Assembly: GCA_022784465.1 (NCBI GenBank)
Contig: JALFUR010000009.1
Coordinates: 1 to 64,000, forward strand
DNA length: 64,000 nucleotides
Source: Christensenella sp.
Lineage (GTDB): Bacteria > Bacillota > Clostridia > Christensenellales > UBA3700
Reading direction: 5' to 3'
A model generated the notes under the pieces. That model was not told the origin of the DNA and ran no database searches. It was given only the letters and a program-made list of their open reading frames with translations. Position numbers and translations under genes: made by a program. Below are positions 8,979 to 17,272 of this stretch, piece by piece. Numbering within the stretch: position 1 is the stretch's first letter; the number at the start of each line of letters is the position of its first letter.

Positions 8979-9677
8979 ATGAAAAAACTAACACTATTAT
9001 TTGATGCAGATGATACTCTTTTGGATTTTGATGCTGCAGAAACTAATTCAATTACTAAAACTTTAGAAGAATTGAATATTCTACACTATGACAACATAGT
9101 TGAATCTTACAAGGCTTTTAATTTGCAGTGCTGGAAAGAGTATGAAAAAAATTTGTTAACAAAAGAGCAACTTGGGCAAGAAAGATTTAAAAGACTATTT
9201 AATAAATATAAAATTGAAGATCTAGATTGTAAAAAAATTGGAGATATCTATTGGAAATATTTATCTCAAGCACATGAAGTTATTGATGGTGTACATGATA
9301 TGCTTAAGCAAATCTATAATAAACATGATTTGTATGTTATAACCAATGGTGTTTATGCAATTCAAACATCTAGATTTAATAAGGCCGGGTTAGAGCCATA
9401 TTTTAAAAAAAGATATATTTCGGAATTGATGCAAACAAGAAAGCCAGACAAATTATTTTTTGATCTAATAGAAAAGGATTTAGGAGGGCTAGATAGAGAA
9501 AATACATATATTATTGGAGATTCTCTTTCATCAGATATTCAAGGTGGAATAAATAGCGGAATTAAAACTATATGGTTTAATAATAAAAAAGAAGAAAACA
9601 ACACATCAATAACTCCTGATTATACGGTATATAACTATACGGAGTTACTAGAACTAATAGATAAATTATCGAGGTAA
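8979..9677 (+). CDS. HAD-family hydrolase, YjjG-like 5'-nucleotidase
   Basis: Predicted cytosolic phosphatase of the haloacid dehalogenase superfamily. Motif I is DADDTLLDF near the N-terminus (catalytic Asp9 and Asp11). TNG near residue 126 fits motif II, RKPDKLFF motif III with the conserved Lys, and IIGDSLSSDI motif IV. The DADDTLLDF form of motif I and the 232-aa length resemble YjjG, a nucleotidase active on pyrimidine monophosphates including non-canonical ones. The ATG is chosen because it starts directly with the motif I strand. No Shine-Dalgarno site is visible. The alcohol dehydrogenase gene begins 6 bp after the stop, so the two probably form an operon, although no shared pathway is evident. 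Confidence 0.85.
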   Translation: MKKLTLLFDADDTLLDFDAAETNSITKTLEELNILHYDNIVESYKAFNLQCWKEYEKNLLTKEQLGQERFKRLFNKYKIEDLDCKKIGDIYWKYLSQAHEVIDGVHDMLKQIYNKHDLYVITNGVYAIQTSRFNKAGLEPYFKKRYISELMQTRKPDKLFFDLIEKDLGGLDRENTYIIGDSLSSDIQGGINSGIKTIWFNNKKEENNTSITPDYTVYNYTELLELIDKLSR

Positions 9678-9683
9678 CAATTA

Positions 9684-10874
9684 ATGGAAAATTTTACATA
9701 CTACTCGCCAACAAAAGTTGTATTTGGAAAGGGCTCATTGCATCAGCTTTCTAATGAAATAGCACAACAAAACGCAACAAAAGTGTTAATTGTATATGGT
9801 TCAAATAGAATAGAAAATAATGGTTTGTTAAATGATGTTATCAATCAATTAAATAGCATAAATATAGAGTTTATGACTTTTAAGGGGATTAAGGCTAATC
9901 CTACTTTGTCTTATGCAAAAGAGGGAATAAAAATAAGTAAAGAATTTAAAACAGATTTTATATTGGCTATAGGTGGCGGAAGTGTAATTGATACAGCAAA
10001 AGCTATTGCTGTAGGCAGTAAAAGTGATAGAGATTTATGGGATATTTGGTGTGGCAAAGAAACAATTGAAGAGGTTCTTCCAATTGGTTGCATTTTGACA
10101 ATACCTGCTGCTGGAAGCGAGTTAAGCAATAGTGCAGTTTTAACAAATGAAGAGATATGTCAAAAGCGTGGTTTGTCTAGTAATAAATATAGATGCAAGT
10201 TTGCAATTATGGATCCATTATATGCAATGACATTACCCAAAAAACAAATAGCTTGTGGCGTTACTGATATTATGATGCATACACTTGAAAGATTCTTTTA
10301 TGCTAAAGAAAAACAACATAACACATTGACAGACTTAATTGCGATTTCATTACTTAAAACGGTTATTAAATATGGCAAGACTGCATATGATAATCCAAAG
10401 GACTATAATGCAATGTCAGAAATAATGTGGGCAAGTTCATTATCTCATAATGATCTAACAGGACTTGGCGGAATAAGCGATTTTTCTGTTCATCAACTTG
10501 GTCATGAAATAAGCGCAATGTTTGATATAACACATGGTGAATCATTAAGCTCCTTGTGGGCGACATGGGCTAGATATGTATATAAGCAAGATATAGATAG
10601 ATTTGTATATTTTGCCAATATGGTTTGGGATATTGAGGGTACAGGAGAAGAAGTTGCTTTAAAGGGAATAGATGCTTTAGAGCGCTATCTTAAGCAACTT
10701 AATATGCCTATCTGTATTCCTGAATTGTCATGTGGTAAGCTTGATGAAAAAACTATCATTACTCTTGGTAATAATTGTACAAGAAATGGTTCAAGAATGA
10801 TTGGCTCGTTCTATCCAATTGATACGAATCAGGTTATACAAATATACAGCCAAGCGAATAAAAATGCCAAATAA
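9684..10874 (+). CDS. Iron-containing alcohol dehydrogenase (butanol dehydrogenase-like)
   Basis: Group III, metal-dependent alcohol dehydrogenase, most like the NAD(P)H-dependent butanol dehydrogenases (BdhA/YugJ). Features seen: the N-terminal YYSPTKVVFGKG, the nucleotide-binding GGGSVIDTAKAIA near residue 95, and the metal-binding part with HTLERFF (near 198) and VHQLGHEISAMFDITHG (near 271-287). The length of 396 aa is normal. It likely interconverts aldehydes and alcohols during fermentation. GAGG at 9671-9674 is well placed for the ATG. It follows the HAD gene by 6 bp. Substrate cannot be fixed from sequence. Confidence 0.9.
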   Translation: MENFTYYSPTKVVFGKGSLHQLSNEIAQQNATKVLIVYGSNRIENNGLLNDVINQLNSINIEFMTFKGIKANPTLSYAKEGIKISKEFKTDFILAIGGGSVIDTAKAIAVGSKSDRDLWDIWCGKETIEEVLPIGCILTIPAAGSELSNSAVLTNEEICQKRGLSSNKYRCKFAIMDPLYAMTLPKKQIACGVTDIMMHTLERFFYAKEKQHNTLTDLIAISLLKTVIKYGKTAYDNPKDYNAMSEIMWASSLSHNDLTGLGGISDFSVHQLGHEISAMFDITHGESLSSLWATWARYVYKQDIDRFVYFANMVWDIEGTGEEVALKGIDALERYLKQLNMPICIPELSCGKLDEKTIITLGNNCTRNGSRMIGSFYPIDTNQVIQIYSQANKNAK

Positions 10875-10928
10875 TAATTATCGTTCGCCAAAGTGTCGAA
10901 AAATAAAAAAAAGTAGTTATCTAATTTG

Positions 10929-10957
10929 TTGCCAATATTATATATTTCGTATATAAT
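10929..10957 (+). promoter_or_regulatory. Strong promoter of the GtrA-DUF1508 gene
   Basis: TTGCCA (10929-10934) and a perfect TATAAT (10952-10957) are separated by 17 bp. Confidence 0.75.
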
Positions 10958-11000
10958 TTAAACTACAATTTAAATAAATTTAAATAACTCGGAGGAAATT

Positions 11001-12605
11001 ATGGCAGAAGAAAAGAAACAAAAAAGTACATTTTTGCAATTTATTTTATTTATCATTATGAGTTTAGTTGCTTTCGTTGTGCAAATTGTAATTGTTCAAT
11101 TTGGACCAAAATTGCTAGAACTATGTGGTGTTGATGCTACAAAAGAATTTACTGCATGGATTTTCGGTAATTACACAATGGCTGCATTCATTTCATTCTT
11201 AGTAGGAAATGTTGCTGCGAAAGTTATTTCATATATTCTTAATAGAAAGAAAACATTTGGTGCTGTAAACAATTTAGTTTTCAGTATGACTGTTTATGTA
11301 ATTATGTGTGTTGCATTAATTATTGCTGAAACATTGATTGGAGAACCTTTAGCAAATGCATACAAAAAATTATTTGCTAGCATTCCAGCTTTAGTTGAAT
11401 GGGCTCCAACATTGTCTATGATCACATATTCAATTGCTGACTTCTTAATCGTATTCTTAATGGAAAAATTTGTTATCATGAATGACAATTTATTCAAGAA
11501 GTCAAAGGATGAAGCAGAAGTTGTTGATTCAGTAGAACCTGTTGTAGATTCAACAGAAGAAGCTAAAGAAGAAGTAGAAGAAGCTCCTGCTGCTGAAGAA
11601 ACACCAGTAGAAGAGACACCTGCTGAAGAAGAAGTTAAAGAGGAAGCTCCAGTTGAAGAAGCTCCAGTTGAAGAAGTTGAAGAAACTCCAGTAGTTGAAG
11701 AGACTGTAGAAGAAGCTCCTGCTGCTGAAGAAGCACCAGTAGAAGAAACATCTGCTGAAGAAGAAGTTAAAGAAGAAGCTCCAGTTGCTGAAGAACCAGC
11801 AAAAGAAGTTAAAGAAGAAACAAAGGCTAAAAAGGCTACAGCAAAAGCATCTGGTAAGATTGACTTTGATTTAGGATTAGATGGATATCATTTCTATATT
11901 CTTGCTAACAACAATCAAATTATGTTTGAAAGCCAAGGCTTTGCATCTTTAGATACTCTTCAAAATGGTTTAGAAACATTTAAGAAAGCTTTAGATACAG
12001 GTATTGCTTCAGTTTACCAAGATAAAAATAAGAACTATAGATTCATCATCAACAAGAGATATGTAGGTGAAGGATATAAGACAAGAGCTCAAGCAGAAGC
12101 TGCTATTGAATCAGTAAAGAAATTTACTGCAAATGGTAAAGTTCTTGAATATGTTGAAGATCCAGAAAAGAAAGCTGCATACGAAGCTGCAAAGAAAGGT
12201 ATGAAGAAAGCTCCAAAGGATTTCGATTGGGATAAAGCTTTAGCTGTTCCTGCAAAGACTTCAGGTAAGTTCACAATTACAGAATTAGAAGATAGAGGAT
12301 TCTTCTTCTCATTAGCAGCTAACAATGGACAAATCCTTTATACAAGCCGTTTCTATTCATCTGCTGATTCAGCTGCTGATGCTATCATTACATTTAAGAA
12401 GGCTGCATATTTAGGAAACTTCTTTATCGATAATGATAAATTTGGTAACTTCAGATACATTCTAAAAGGTGGAAATGGAAGCATCGTATATTATGGTGAA
12501 AGCTATAGCTCTAAGGATTCTGCAATTAGCAGTTCAGAATCTGTTAAGAAGTTTGCTGCATCTGCAAAGATTATTCCATTTGAAGTTAACAAAGACGAAG
12601 AATAA
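11001..12605 (+). CDS. GtrA-like membrane protein with Glu-rich linker and four YegP/DUF1508 modules
   Basis: Three parts are visible. Residues about 8-160 contain four membrane segments resembling the GtrA family (flippase-like proteins of cell-surface glycan assembly), including a conserved NRKKTF element. Residues about 170-283 form a linker made almost entirely of Glu, Ala, Val, Pro and Thr, ending with a short Lys/Ala stretch. Residues 284-534 hold four modules of the YegP/DUF1508 type, each with an aromatic strand, NNGQI-like turn, (F/Y)xS and a helix ending SVKKF or TFKKA. The linker should hold the modules away from the membrane, on the cytoplasmic side if the C-terminus is inside. 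A strong promoter and GGAGG site suggest high expression. Function unknown. Two linker segments are a near-identical 78-bp DNA repeat. Confidence 0.8.
   Translation: MAEEKKQKSTFLQFILFIIMSLVAFVVQIVIVQFGPKLLELCGVDATKEFTAWIFGNYTMAAFISFLVGNVAAKVISYILNRKKTFGAVNNLVFSMTVYVIMCVALIIAETLIGEPLANAYKKLFASIPALVEWAPTLSMITYSIADFLIVFLMEKFVIMNDNLFKKSKDEAEVVDSVEPVVDSTEEAKEEVEEAPAAEETPVEETPAEEEVKEEAPVEEAPVEEVEETPVVEETVEEAPAAEEAPVEETSAEEEVKEEAPVAEEPAKEVKEETKAKKATAKASGKIDFDLGLDGYHFYILANNNQIMFESQGFASLDTLQNGLETFKKALDTGIASVYQDKNKNYRFIINKRYVGEGYKTRAQAEAAIESVKKFTANGKVLEYVEDPEKKAAYEAAKKGMKKAPKDFDWDKALAVPAKTSGKFTITELEDRGFFFSLAANNGQILYTSRFYSSADSAADAIITFKKAAYLGNFFIDNDKFGNFRYILKGGNGSIVYYGESYSSKDSAISSSESVKKFAASAKIIPFEVNKDEE
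11577..11786 (+). repeat. 78-bp direct repeat within the Glu-rich linker
   Basis: Segments 11577-11654 and 11709-11786 are identical at 74 of 78 positions and offset by 132 bp (44 codons), so gain or loss of a unit would keep the frame. Confidence 0.8.
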
Positions 12606-12662
12606 TAATCTTATTTAGATTAAGCACTTAATTGATAAATTTTTAAAAGATAGAGATTGTTT

Positions 12663-12712
12663 AATAGCGTAGTCACGATAGGCTTATCCTTAAAGTGGCT
12701 ATGCTATTTTAT
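12663..12712 (+). terminator. Terminator of the GtrA-DUF1508 gene
   Basis: A 14-bp stem with two wobble pairs (12663-12676 with 12695-12708), an 18-nt loop and a T-rich tail. Confidence 0.65.
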
Positions 12713-12715
12713 TTA

Positions 12716-12793
12716 CATATGTGCATATGCGCATATGCGAATATATAGAAAAATTTATATTCGCTTGCGTGCATATGAGCAATATGCTATTAT
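12716..12793 (+). promoter_or_regulatory. proS promoter with repeated GCATATG motifs
   Basis: TTGCGT (12765-12770) and TATTAT (12788-12793), 17 bp apart, would start a transcript about 23 nt before proS. Heptamer GCATATG occurs at 12723, 12731 and 12771, and CATATG at 12716. A 9-bp stem (GCGAATATA at 12737-12745 with its complement near 12757-12765) lies between them. The last heptamer is inside the promoter spacer, which would suit a repressor site. Confidence 0.5.
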
Positions 12794-12822
12794 ATTTTAG
12801 ATTTATAAACGAGGTTAAAATA

Positions 12823-14541
12823 ATGTTATTAAGTAAATTATGTTGTGAACGTGTAAAAGATGCACCTCAAGATGCAAAGATTTTAAGTCATATTTTATTG
12901 GCTAGAGCAGGATATATTAAGCAAGTTGCTAATGGTATTTATTCTATGACTATGCCATGTCAAAAAATGAGTCAAAAAATTCAAGCGATAATACGTGAAG
13001 AAATGGATGCATGTGACGGACAAGAAGTTCTTTTTCCTGTAGTAATGCCTAGAGAATTATGGGAAACATCAGGAAGATATACTAGCATCGGTTCAGAAAT
13101 GGTTCGTTTTAAAGATAGAGGCAATAGAGATATGCTTTTAGGAATGACACACGAAGAGGCTGCTGTTCATTTGGCAAACCATACAATTTCAAGTTATACA
13201 CAACTTCCAATGATGATTTATCAAATACAAACAAAGTTTAGAGATGAAGCAAGATCTAGAGGCGGATTGATTCGTGTTAGAGAATTTACTATGAAAGATG
13301 CTTATTCATTCCATACAACATTTGAAGATATGGAAGAATATTACTACAAAATTCATAAAGCGTATAATCGTATTTTCCATCGTATAGGTTTAAAGAATTT
13401 TATTGATGTTAAGTCAGATACCGGAATGATGGGAGGAAGTGTTGCCCACGAATTTATGTTATTAACAGATGTTGGCGAGGATTCAATTGTTTTATGTAAT
13501 TCTTGTGATTATAGAGCAAATATGGAAGTGGCAACATCTATTATCGACAAATATACATGCGAAGATGCTCCTTTGCAATTAGTTGATACAAAAGAAGACA
13601 AAACAATAGAAGACATTTGTAAGAGATTCAATGTTTCTGAAAAACAAACAGCAAAAGCTGTTGTATTTGCAGTTAAGGGCAATCCAGAAAAAGTAATTAT
13701 TGCATTTGTTCGTGGAGACTTAGAAGTTAATGAAGCAAAATTAAAGAAGGCTATTAAACAAGATGTTGTAGCTTATGAGGGTGGCGCTTGTGAAGATGTT
13801 GTATGTGGACAAATCGGACCTATAGGATTATCTGATAAAATTACTGTAGTTATAGACAAATCTTTAGAAAATACAAAGGGAATGATTGTTGGTGCAAACA
13901 TACCAAATCATCACTATACAGGATTCAATATAAATAGAGATTTAAAAGATCCTCAATTTTATGATATTTCAAAAACAAAAGCTGGAGATAAATGTCCTAT
14001 TTGTGGTGGAGAATTAAGAATCGAAAACGGAATTGAAATTGGAAATATTTTCCAACTTGGAACAAAATATACAAAATCAATGGGCATGACTGTTGCTGGT
14101 CCAGATGGACAACCATTTAATCCAATTATGGGATGTTATGGCATTGGAGTTGGAAGAGCAATTGCATCAATAGCGCAAGAATCAAATGACGAAAAAGGAT
14201 TAATTATTCCTATTTCAATAGCTCCATGGCCTGTTCATATGTGCGTATTAAGACAAGATGATCCTCAAGTAAATGAAAAAGCACAAGCATTATATCAATT
14301 ACTTGAATCAAATAATATTGCAACATTGTATGATGATAGAAATTGTGGCGCTGGAATTAAATTTAATGATGCAGATTTAATGGGAATGCCAATTAGAATT
14401 GTAATCTCTCCTAAATCTCTTGCTAATAATTCTATTGAAATTATGATAAGAAAAAATAGAGAAACAATGAATGTTGAATATGATTGTGCTCTTGAAACAA
14501 TCAAAAAATTAATGGAAACATTAATGGAAGAATATAAATAA
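12823..14541 (+). CDS. proS: Prolyl-tRNA synthetase, bacterial type
   Basis: Charges tRNA-Pro with proline. It is a class II synthetase with the usual bacterial order: catalytic core (MLLSKL start, motif 2 around TKFRDEARSRGGLIRVREF), an inserted editing (INS) domain at about residues 225-390, motif 3 near GCYGIGVGRAIASIAQE, and the C-terminal anticodon-binding domain. The start is placed at the ATG at 12823 because GAGG (12811-12814) is well positioned and MLLSKL matches the family start; the longer upstream frame would read through the promoter. With 572 residues it is a full-length bacterial enzyme. It lies behind a promoter with repeated GCATATG motifs and ends at a strong terminator. No T-box is present upstream. 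Confidence 0.95.
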   Translation: MLLSKLCCERVKDAPQDAKILSHILLARAGYIKQVANGIYSMTMPCQKMSQKIQAIIREEMDACDGQEVLFPVVMPRELWETSGRYTSIGSEMVRFKDRGNRDMLLGMTHEEAAVHLANHTISSYTQLPMMIYQIQTKFRDEARSRGGLIRVREFTMKDAYSFHTTFEDMEEYYYKIHKAYNRIFHRIGLKNFIDVKSDTGMMGGSVAHEFMLLTDVGEDSIVLCNSCDYRANMEVATSIIDKYTCEDAPLQLVDTKEDKTIEDICKRFNVSEKQTAKAVVFAVKGNPEKVIIAFVRGDLEVNEAKLKKAIKQDVVAYEGGACEDVVCGQIGPIGLSDKITVVIDKSLENTKGMIVGANIPNHHYTGFNINRDLKDPQFYDISKTKAGDKCPICGGELRIENGIEIGNIFQLGTKYTKSMGMTVAGPDGQPFNPIMGCYGIGVGRAIASIAQESNDEKGLIIPISIAPWPVHMCVLRQDDPQVNEKAQALYQLLESNNIATLYDDRNCGAGIKFNDADLMGMPIRIVISPKSLANNSIEIMIRKNRETMNVEYDCALETIKKLMETLMEEYK

Positions 14542-14559
14542 GAAATAGTTAATTATATG

Positions 14560-14587
14560 AAAAAAGGCTACCCAGTAGCCTTTTTTT
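14560..14587. terminator. Bidirectional terminator between proS and luxS
   Basis: A perfect stem (14560-14571 with 14575-14586) with a 3-nt loop, flanked by A-run and T-run, can serve both convergent genes. Confidence 0.9.
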
Positions 14588-14603
14588 GTACATCGTTTGC
14601 AAA

Positions 14604-15029
14604 TTATTTTAATAATACATCTAGATATTCTTTAATTGCTTTTTTAGCTTCTAATAAATCATGTTCTTTATAGTTGCCGCATTGCTTTTTTTCTGTACCT
14701 GGAACATAATCAAGTTCTAAACATTTTTTAAAACATTCTATGGTCTTTTCTTTTGCTTGTTTTTCTTGAATGCCATATAAAAGCAAATAACAACCAGTTC
14801 TACAACCCATTGGCCCAAAATATATTACGTCGTCTTTTATATCACTATTTCGAATTACAGTTGCAAATAAATGCTCAATAGAATGTATTGCAGCATAAGA
14901 TAAATAATCGCCTTTATTAGGGTATTTAAATCTTAAATCATATGTATAAACATTATGTGATTCACCAAGGCAATAAAAACCTGGAATCATAGTATCGTGA
15001 TCAAGTTCAAAAGATTTAATATTGTCCAT
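14604..15029 (-). CDS. luxS: S-ribosylhomocysteine lyase LuxS
   Basis: Cleaves S-ribosylhomocysteine to homocysteine and the AI-2 precursor DPD, in the activated methyl cycle. Metal ligands His49 and His53 (HSIEH) and Cys117 (QCGNY) are present. The catalytic Cys76 lies in GPMGCRTG, and Arg33 in YDLRF. The 141-aa length is slightly short compared with the usual 150-160 but no key residue is missing. AGAGGTG precedes the ATG at 15029. It is divergent from a LytTR/GHKL regulatory pair, with 206 bp between them, and convergent with proS. A link of AI-2 to that pair would be inference only. Confidence 0.95.
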   Translation of the reverse strand: MDNIKSFELDHDTMIPGFYCLGESHNVYTYDLRFKYPNKGDYLSYAAIHSIEHLFATVIRNSDIKDDVIYFGPMGCRTGCYLLLYGIQEKQAKEKTIECFKKCLELDYVPGTEKKQCGNYKEHDLLEAKKAIKEYLDVLLK

Positions 15030-15058
15030 ATATTCACCTCTTGAATTATTTTAACAAC

Positions 15059-15088
15059 ATATTAGATATCAATCAATTGTTTTTGCAA
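15059..15088 (-). promoter_or_regulatory. Putative luxS promoter
   Basis: TTGCAA (15088-15083) and TAATAT (15064-15059), 18 bp apart, on the minus strand. Confidence 0.5.
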
Positions 15089-15168
15089 TTTATTAACCTC
15101 AATTTTTGTGACAATTGCTTTGTTTGAAACTTTCATTTACGACATTTTTGCCAATAAACCATTCTATA

Positions 15169-15197
15169 TTGACTATAAAATAAATATTTTTTATAAT
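15169..15197 (+). promoter_or_regulatory. Promoter of the eight-gene LytTR/GGQ/helicase unit
   Basis: TTGACT (15169-15174) and a perfect TATAAT (15192-15197) are separated by 17 bp. GAGG (15221-15224) follows before the ATG at 15236. Confidence 0.7.
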
Positions 15198-15235
15198 AAA
15201 AAAGAAAAAAAGGTTACTTAGAGGTAAAGAATAGA

Positions 15236-15955
15236 ATGGTTAGTATTGCGATATGTGACGACGATGTTTTAGAGGTTGAACGCGCACAAAGATTTATAGA
15301 AAAATATTCACAAACAAAAAATGAATCTCAAATTTCAGTTCAAACATTTTTAAATCCATTAGAAATGCTCAATTATGTAGATAAAAATGTTGGTTTTGAC
15401 ATTTATATTTTGGATATCATAATGGACGGCATGAAGGGAACAGATGTCGCAAAAGAATTGAAAGCAAAGGAAAGCAATTGCGAAATTATTTTTATGACTA
15501 CATCAAGAGAATTTGCAGTTGATGCTTTTGCGTTAAATGCAGTTCATTATCTTGTTAAGCCGTATGATTTTGTGGATTTTTCGGAAGCTTTGGCTAGAGC
15601 TTTAAAAAGAACGGAAGTTGAAGAAACAGATTTTATTGTAAGAAAGACAGATAAAGGCGTGATGAAAATATTAATAGCTAATATTTGTTTTTCAGAATCA
15701 AGTGGACATTATCAATATGTGCATATGAACGATGGCACTACATATAAGATAAGAAGTAAAACTTTTGAGTTATGGGAAGATTTAAAAAATTTCAATAGAT
15801 TTTTAATTCCTCACACAGGGTTTATTGTGAATATGGATTATATTAAAAATGTCACATCTTATGGCATAGAAGTTTTGGATGCTAATATTCCTTTATCAAA
15901 AAACACTTATGGTAAGATACGAAAAGAGTATTTAGATTATATATTTGGAAAGTAG
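15236..15955 (+). CDS. LytTR-family response regulator (AgrA-like)
   Basis: Two-component response regulator. The receiver domain (1-120) has the acidic pair in ICDDD (8-10), phospho-acceptor Asp60 in YILDIIMDG, Thr at FMTTS and Lys in LVKPYD. The C-terminal LytTR DNA-binding domain (about 135-235) carries IPHTGFIVNMDYIKN, the usual LytTR motif. LytTR domains bind pairs of short direct repeats. The partner kinase starts 10 bp downstream. The gene heads a closely packed series that continues to 24107, so the pair may control its own downstream genes. No precursor gene for a signal peptide was found nearby, unlike agr loci. Confidence 0.92.
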   Translation: MVSIAICDDDVLEVERAQRFIEKYSQTKNESQISVQTFLNPLEMLNYVDKNVGFDIYILDIIMDGMKGTDVAKELKAKESNCEIIFMTTSREFAVDAFALNAVHYLVKPYDFVDFSEALARALKRTEVEETDFIVRKTDKGVMKILIANICFSESSGHYQYVHMNDGTTYKIRSKTFELWEDLKNFNRFLIPHTGFIVNMDYIKNVTSYGIEVLDANIPLSKNTYGKIRKEYLDYIFGK

Positions 15956-15965
15956 AAGTTAACAA

Positions 15966-17270
15966 ATGGCATGGGTTGGAAAATTATTTTTATATCTTGT
16001 AACAATGATAGGAACAATTGGCCTAACCTATTGCATGATGGATTTTAAACTAAAAAGATATAAACAAATTCTCATATTTGCTGCGGCTTCTTTGATTTGT
16101 ATTGTTGGTGATTTTTTTGTCAGCAATTTGCAAACAAAAAATGCAGAATTATATTATTCAATAATCTTGTCTTTCAATGGATTGTTACTATTTGTTGTTG
16201 TTGTCATAATGTCTAAAGACTCTTTCTTAAAAACCATGTTTGCAATATCCTCTCAAGTCGATGCACTTATTATGGTGGTTTATATATCAAATACGATTTC
16301 TAGATATTTTGGAAATGTAATATGGATAGAAAGTATAGTTAGACTTGTTGCATTTTTGACAATTTATTATTTCTATAACAACGGGCTTCGTCAAAAATAT
16401 AGGGCCTTTGTTGCAAGTTCAGAAGATAAGAAGGCATGGATTATTTTAGTTTTGATTCCAGTTGCTTTTTGTATACTATTCTGTCTAACAATCCTATATC
16501 CTATCACGATTATCAATAGACCAAATTATATGCATTATGTCATGCTATTTGAAATTGTTGCAATGTTCTTAACATACATTGGCATTTTCTATACATTCAA
16601 TAACATCGTCGAAAAAAATAGAATAAAACTTGAAAATGAAAAAGCTATGCAAAAGATTGAATGGTGGAAACAACAAATAGATTTGCAAGAGAGAATAATA
16701 GAAAACTCAAGACAATCTCGTCATGATTTAAGACATCATGATTTGCTATTGATGAAAATGCTTCAAGAAGGAAATTATGAAAAAGCCATGGAATATTTAA
16801 AAGAGCATGGTGCAAAAATTGATAATGATGTAATAGTGAAATACTGTGAAAATTATACAGCAAATTGTATATTGACAATATATATAGAAAAGGCAAAAAA
16901 AGAGGGAATAGATGTCCAGTGTTTAGTTAATATTCCTGAAAGCATTATGATTGATGAAGTTGAGCTTGCAGGGCTTTTAGCAAACTTGCTTGAAAATGCA
17001 GTTGAAGCTTGCGAGAGGATAACAAATCCTGAGATAAAAAGATTTATTAATATTACTACACATTATCAAACAGGCTCATTAAGAATCCTTGTTGAAAATT
17101 CATGTAATCAAGAGGTAGAGTTTGATGGCGGGCTTCCAATTTCTACTAAACAAACAAAATCAGGGATTGGTGTTAAAAGTATCCAAAAAGTTGCAAGTCA
17201 ATATAAAGGGCTTGTGGATTTTAGTCAAGCTGCAGGTGTATTTACCACAAGGGTATTGTTAAATTTATAA
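15966..17270 (+). CDS. AgrC-like sensor histidine kinase (GHKL)
   Basis: Membrane sensor kinase with six or so hydrophobic segments in residues 5-215, a helical linker, and a cytoplasmic kinase module. SRHDLRHHDLL near residue 245-255 holds the phospho-accepting His. NLLENAVEAC is the N box, and GIGVKSIQKVASQY contains the glycine box of the GHKL ATPase. This arrangement is that of AgrC-type kinases for peptide or other extracellular signals. It pairs with the LytTR regulator 10 bp upstream. The next gene (GGQ protein) begins 2 bp after its stop. The ligand is unknown; LuxS encoded divergently is one untested source of a signal. Confidence 0.9.
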   Translation: MAWVGKLFLYLVTMIGTIGLTYCMMDFKLKRYKQILIFAAASLICIVGDFFVSNLQTKNAELYYSIILSFNGLLLFVVVVIMSKDSFLKTMFAISSQVDALIMVVYISNTISRYFGNVIWIESIVRLVAFLTIYYFYNNGLRQKYRAFVASSEDKKAWIILVLIPVAFCILFCLTILYPITIINRPNYMHYVMLFEIVAMFLTYIGIFYTFNNIVEKNRIKLENEKAMQKIEWWKQQIDLQERIIENSRQSRHDLRHHDLLLMKMLQEGNYEKAMEYLKEHGAKIDNDVIVKYCENYTANCILTIYIEKAKKEGIDVQCLVNIPESIMIDEVELAGLLANLLENAVEACERITNPEIKRFINITTHYQTGSLRILVENSCNQEVEFDGGLPISTKQTKSGIGVKSIQKVASQYKGLVDFSQAAGVFTTRVLLNL

Positions 17271-17272
17271 TT

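Noticed and set aside
12721..12822. Upstream extension of the proS reading frame
   Set aside because: It runs through the promoter and hairpin region and has no ribosome site; ATG 12823 has GAGG and matches the ProRS start.
15060..15170. LytTR binding repeats upstream of the response regulator
   Set aside because: I looked for pairs of the usual 9-bp direct repeats and saw only weak partial matches.
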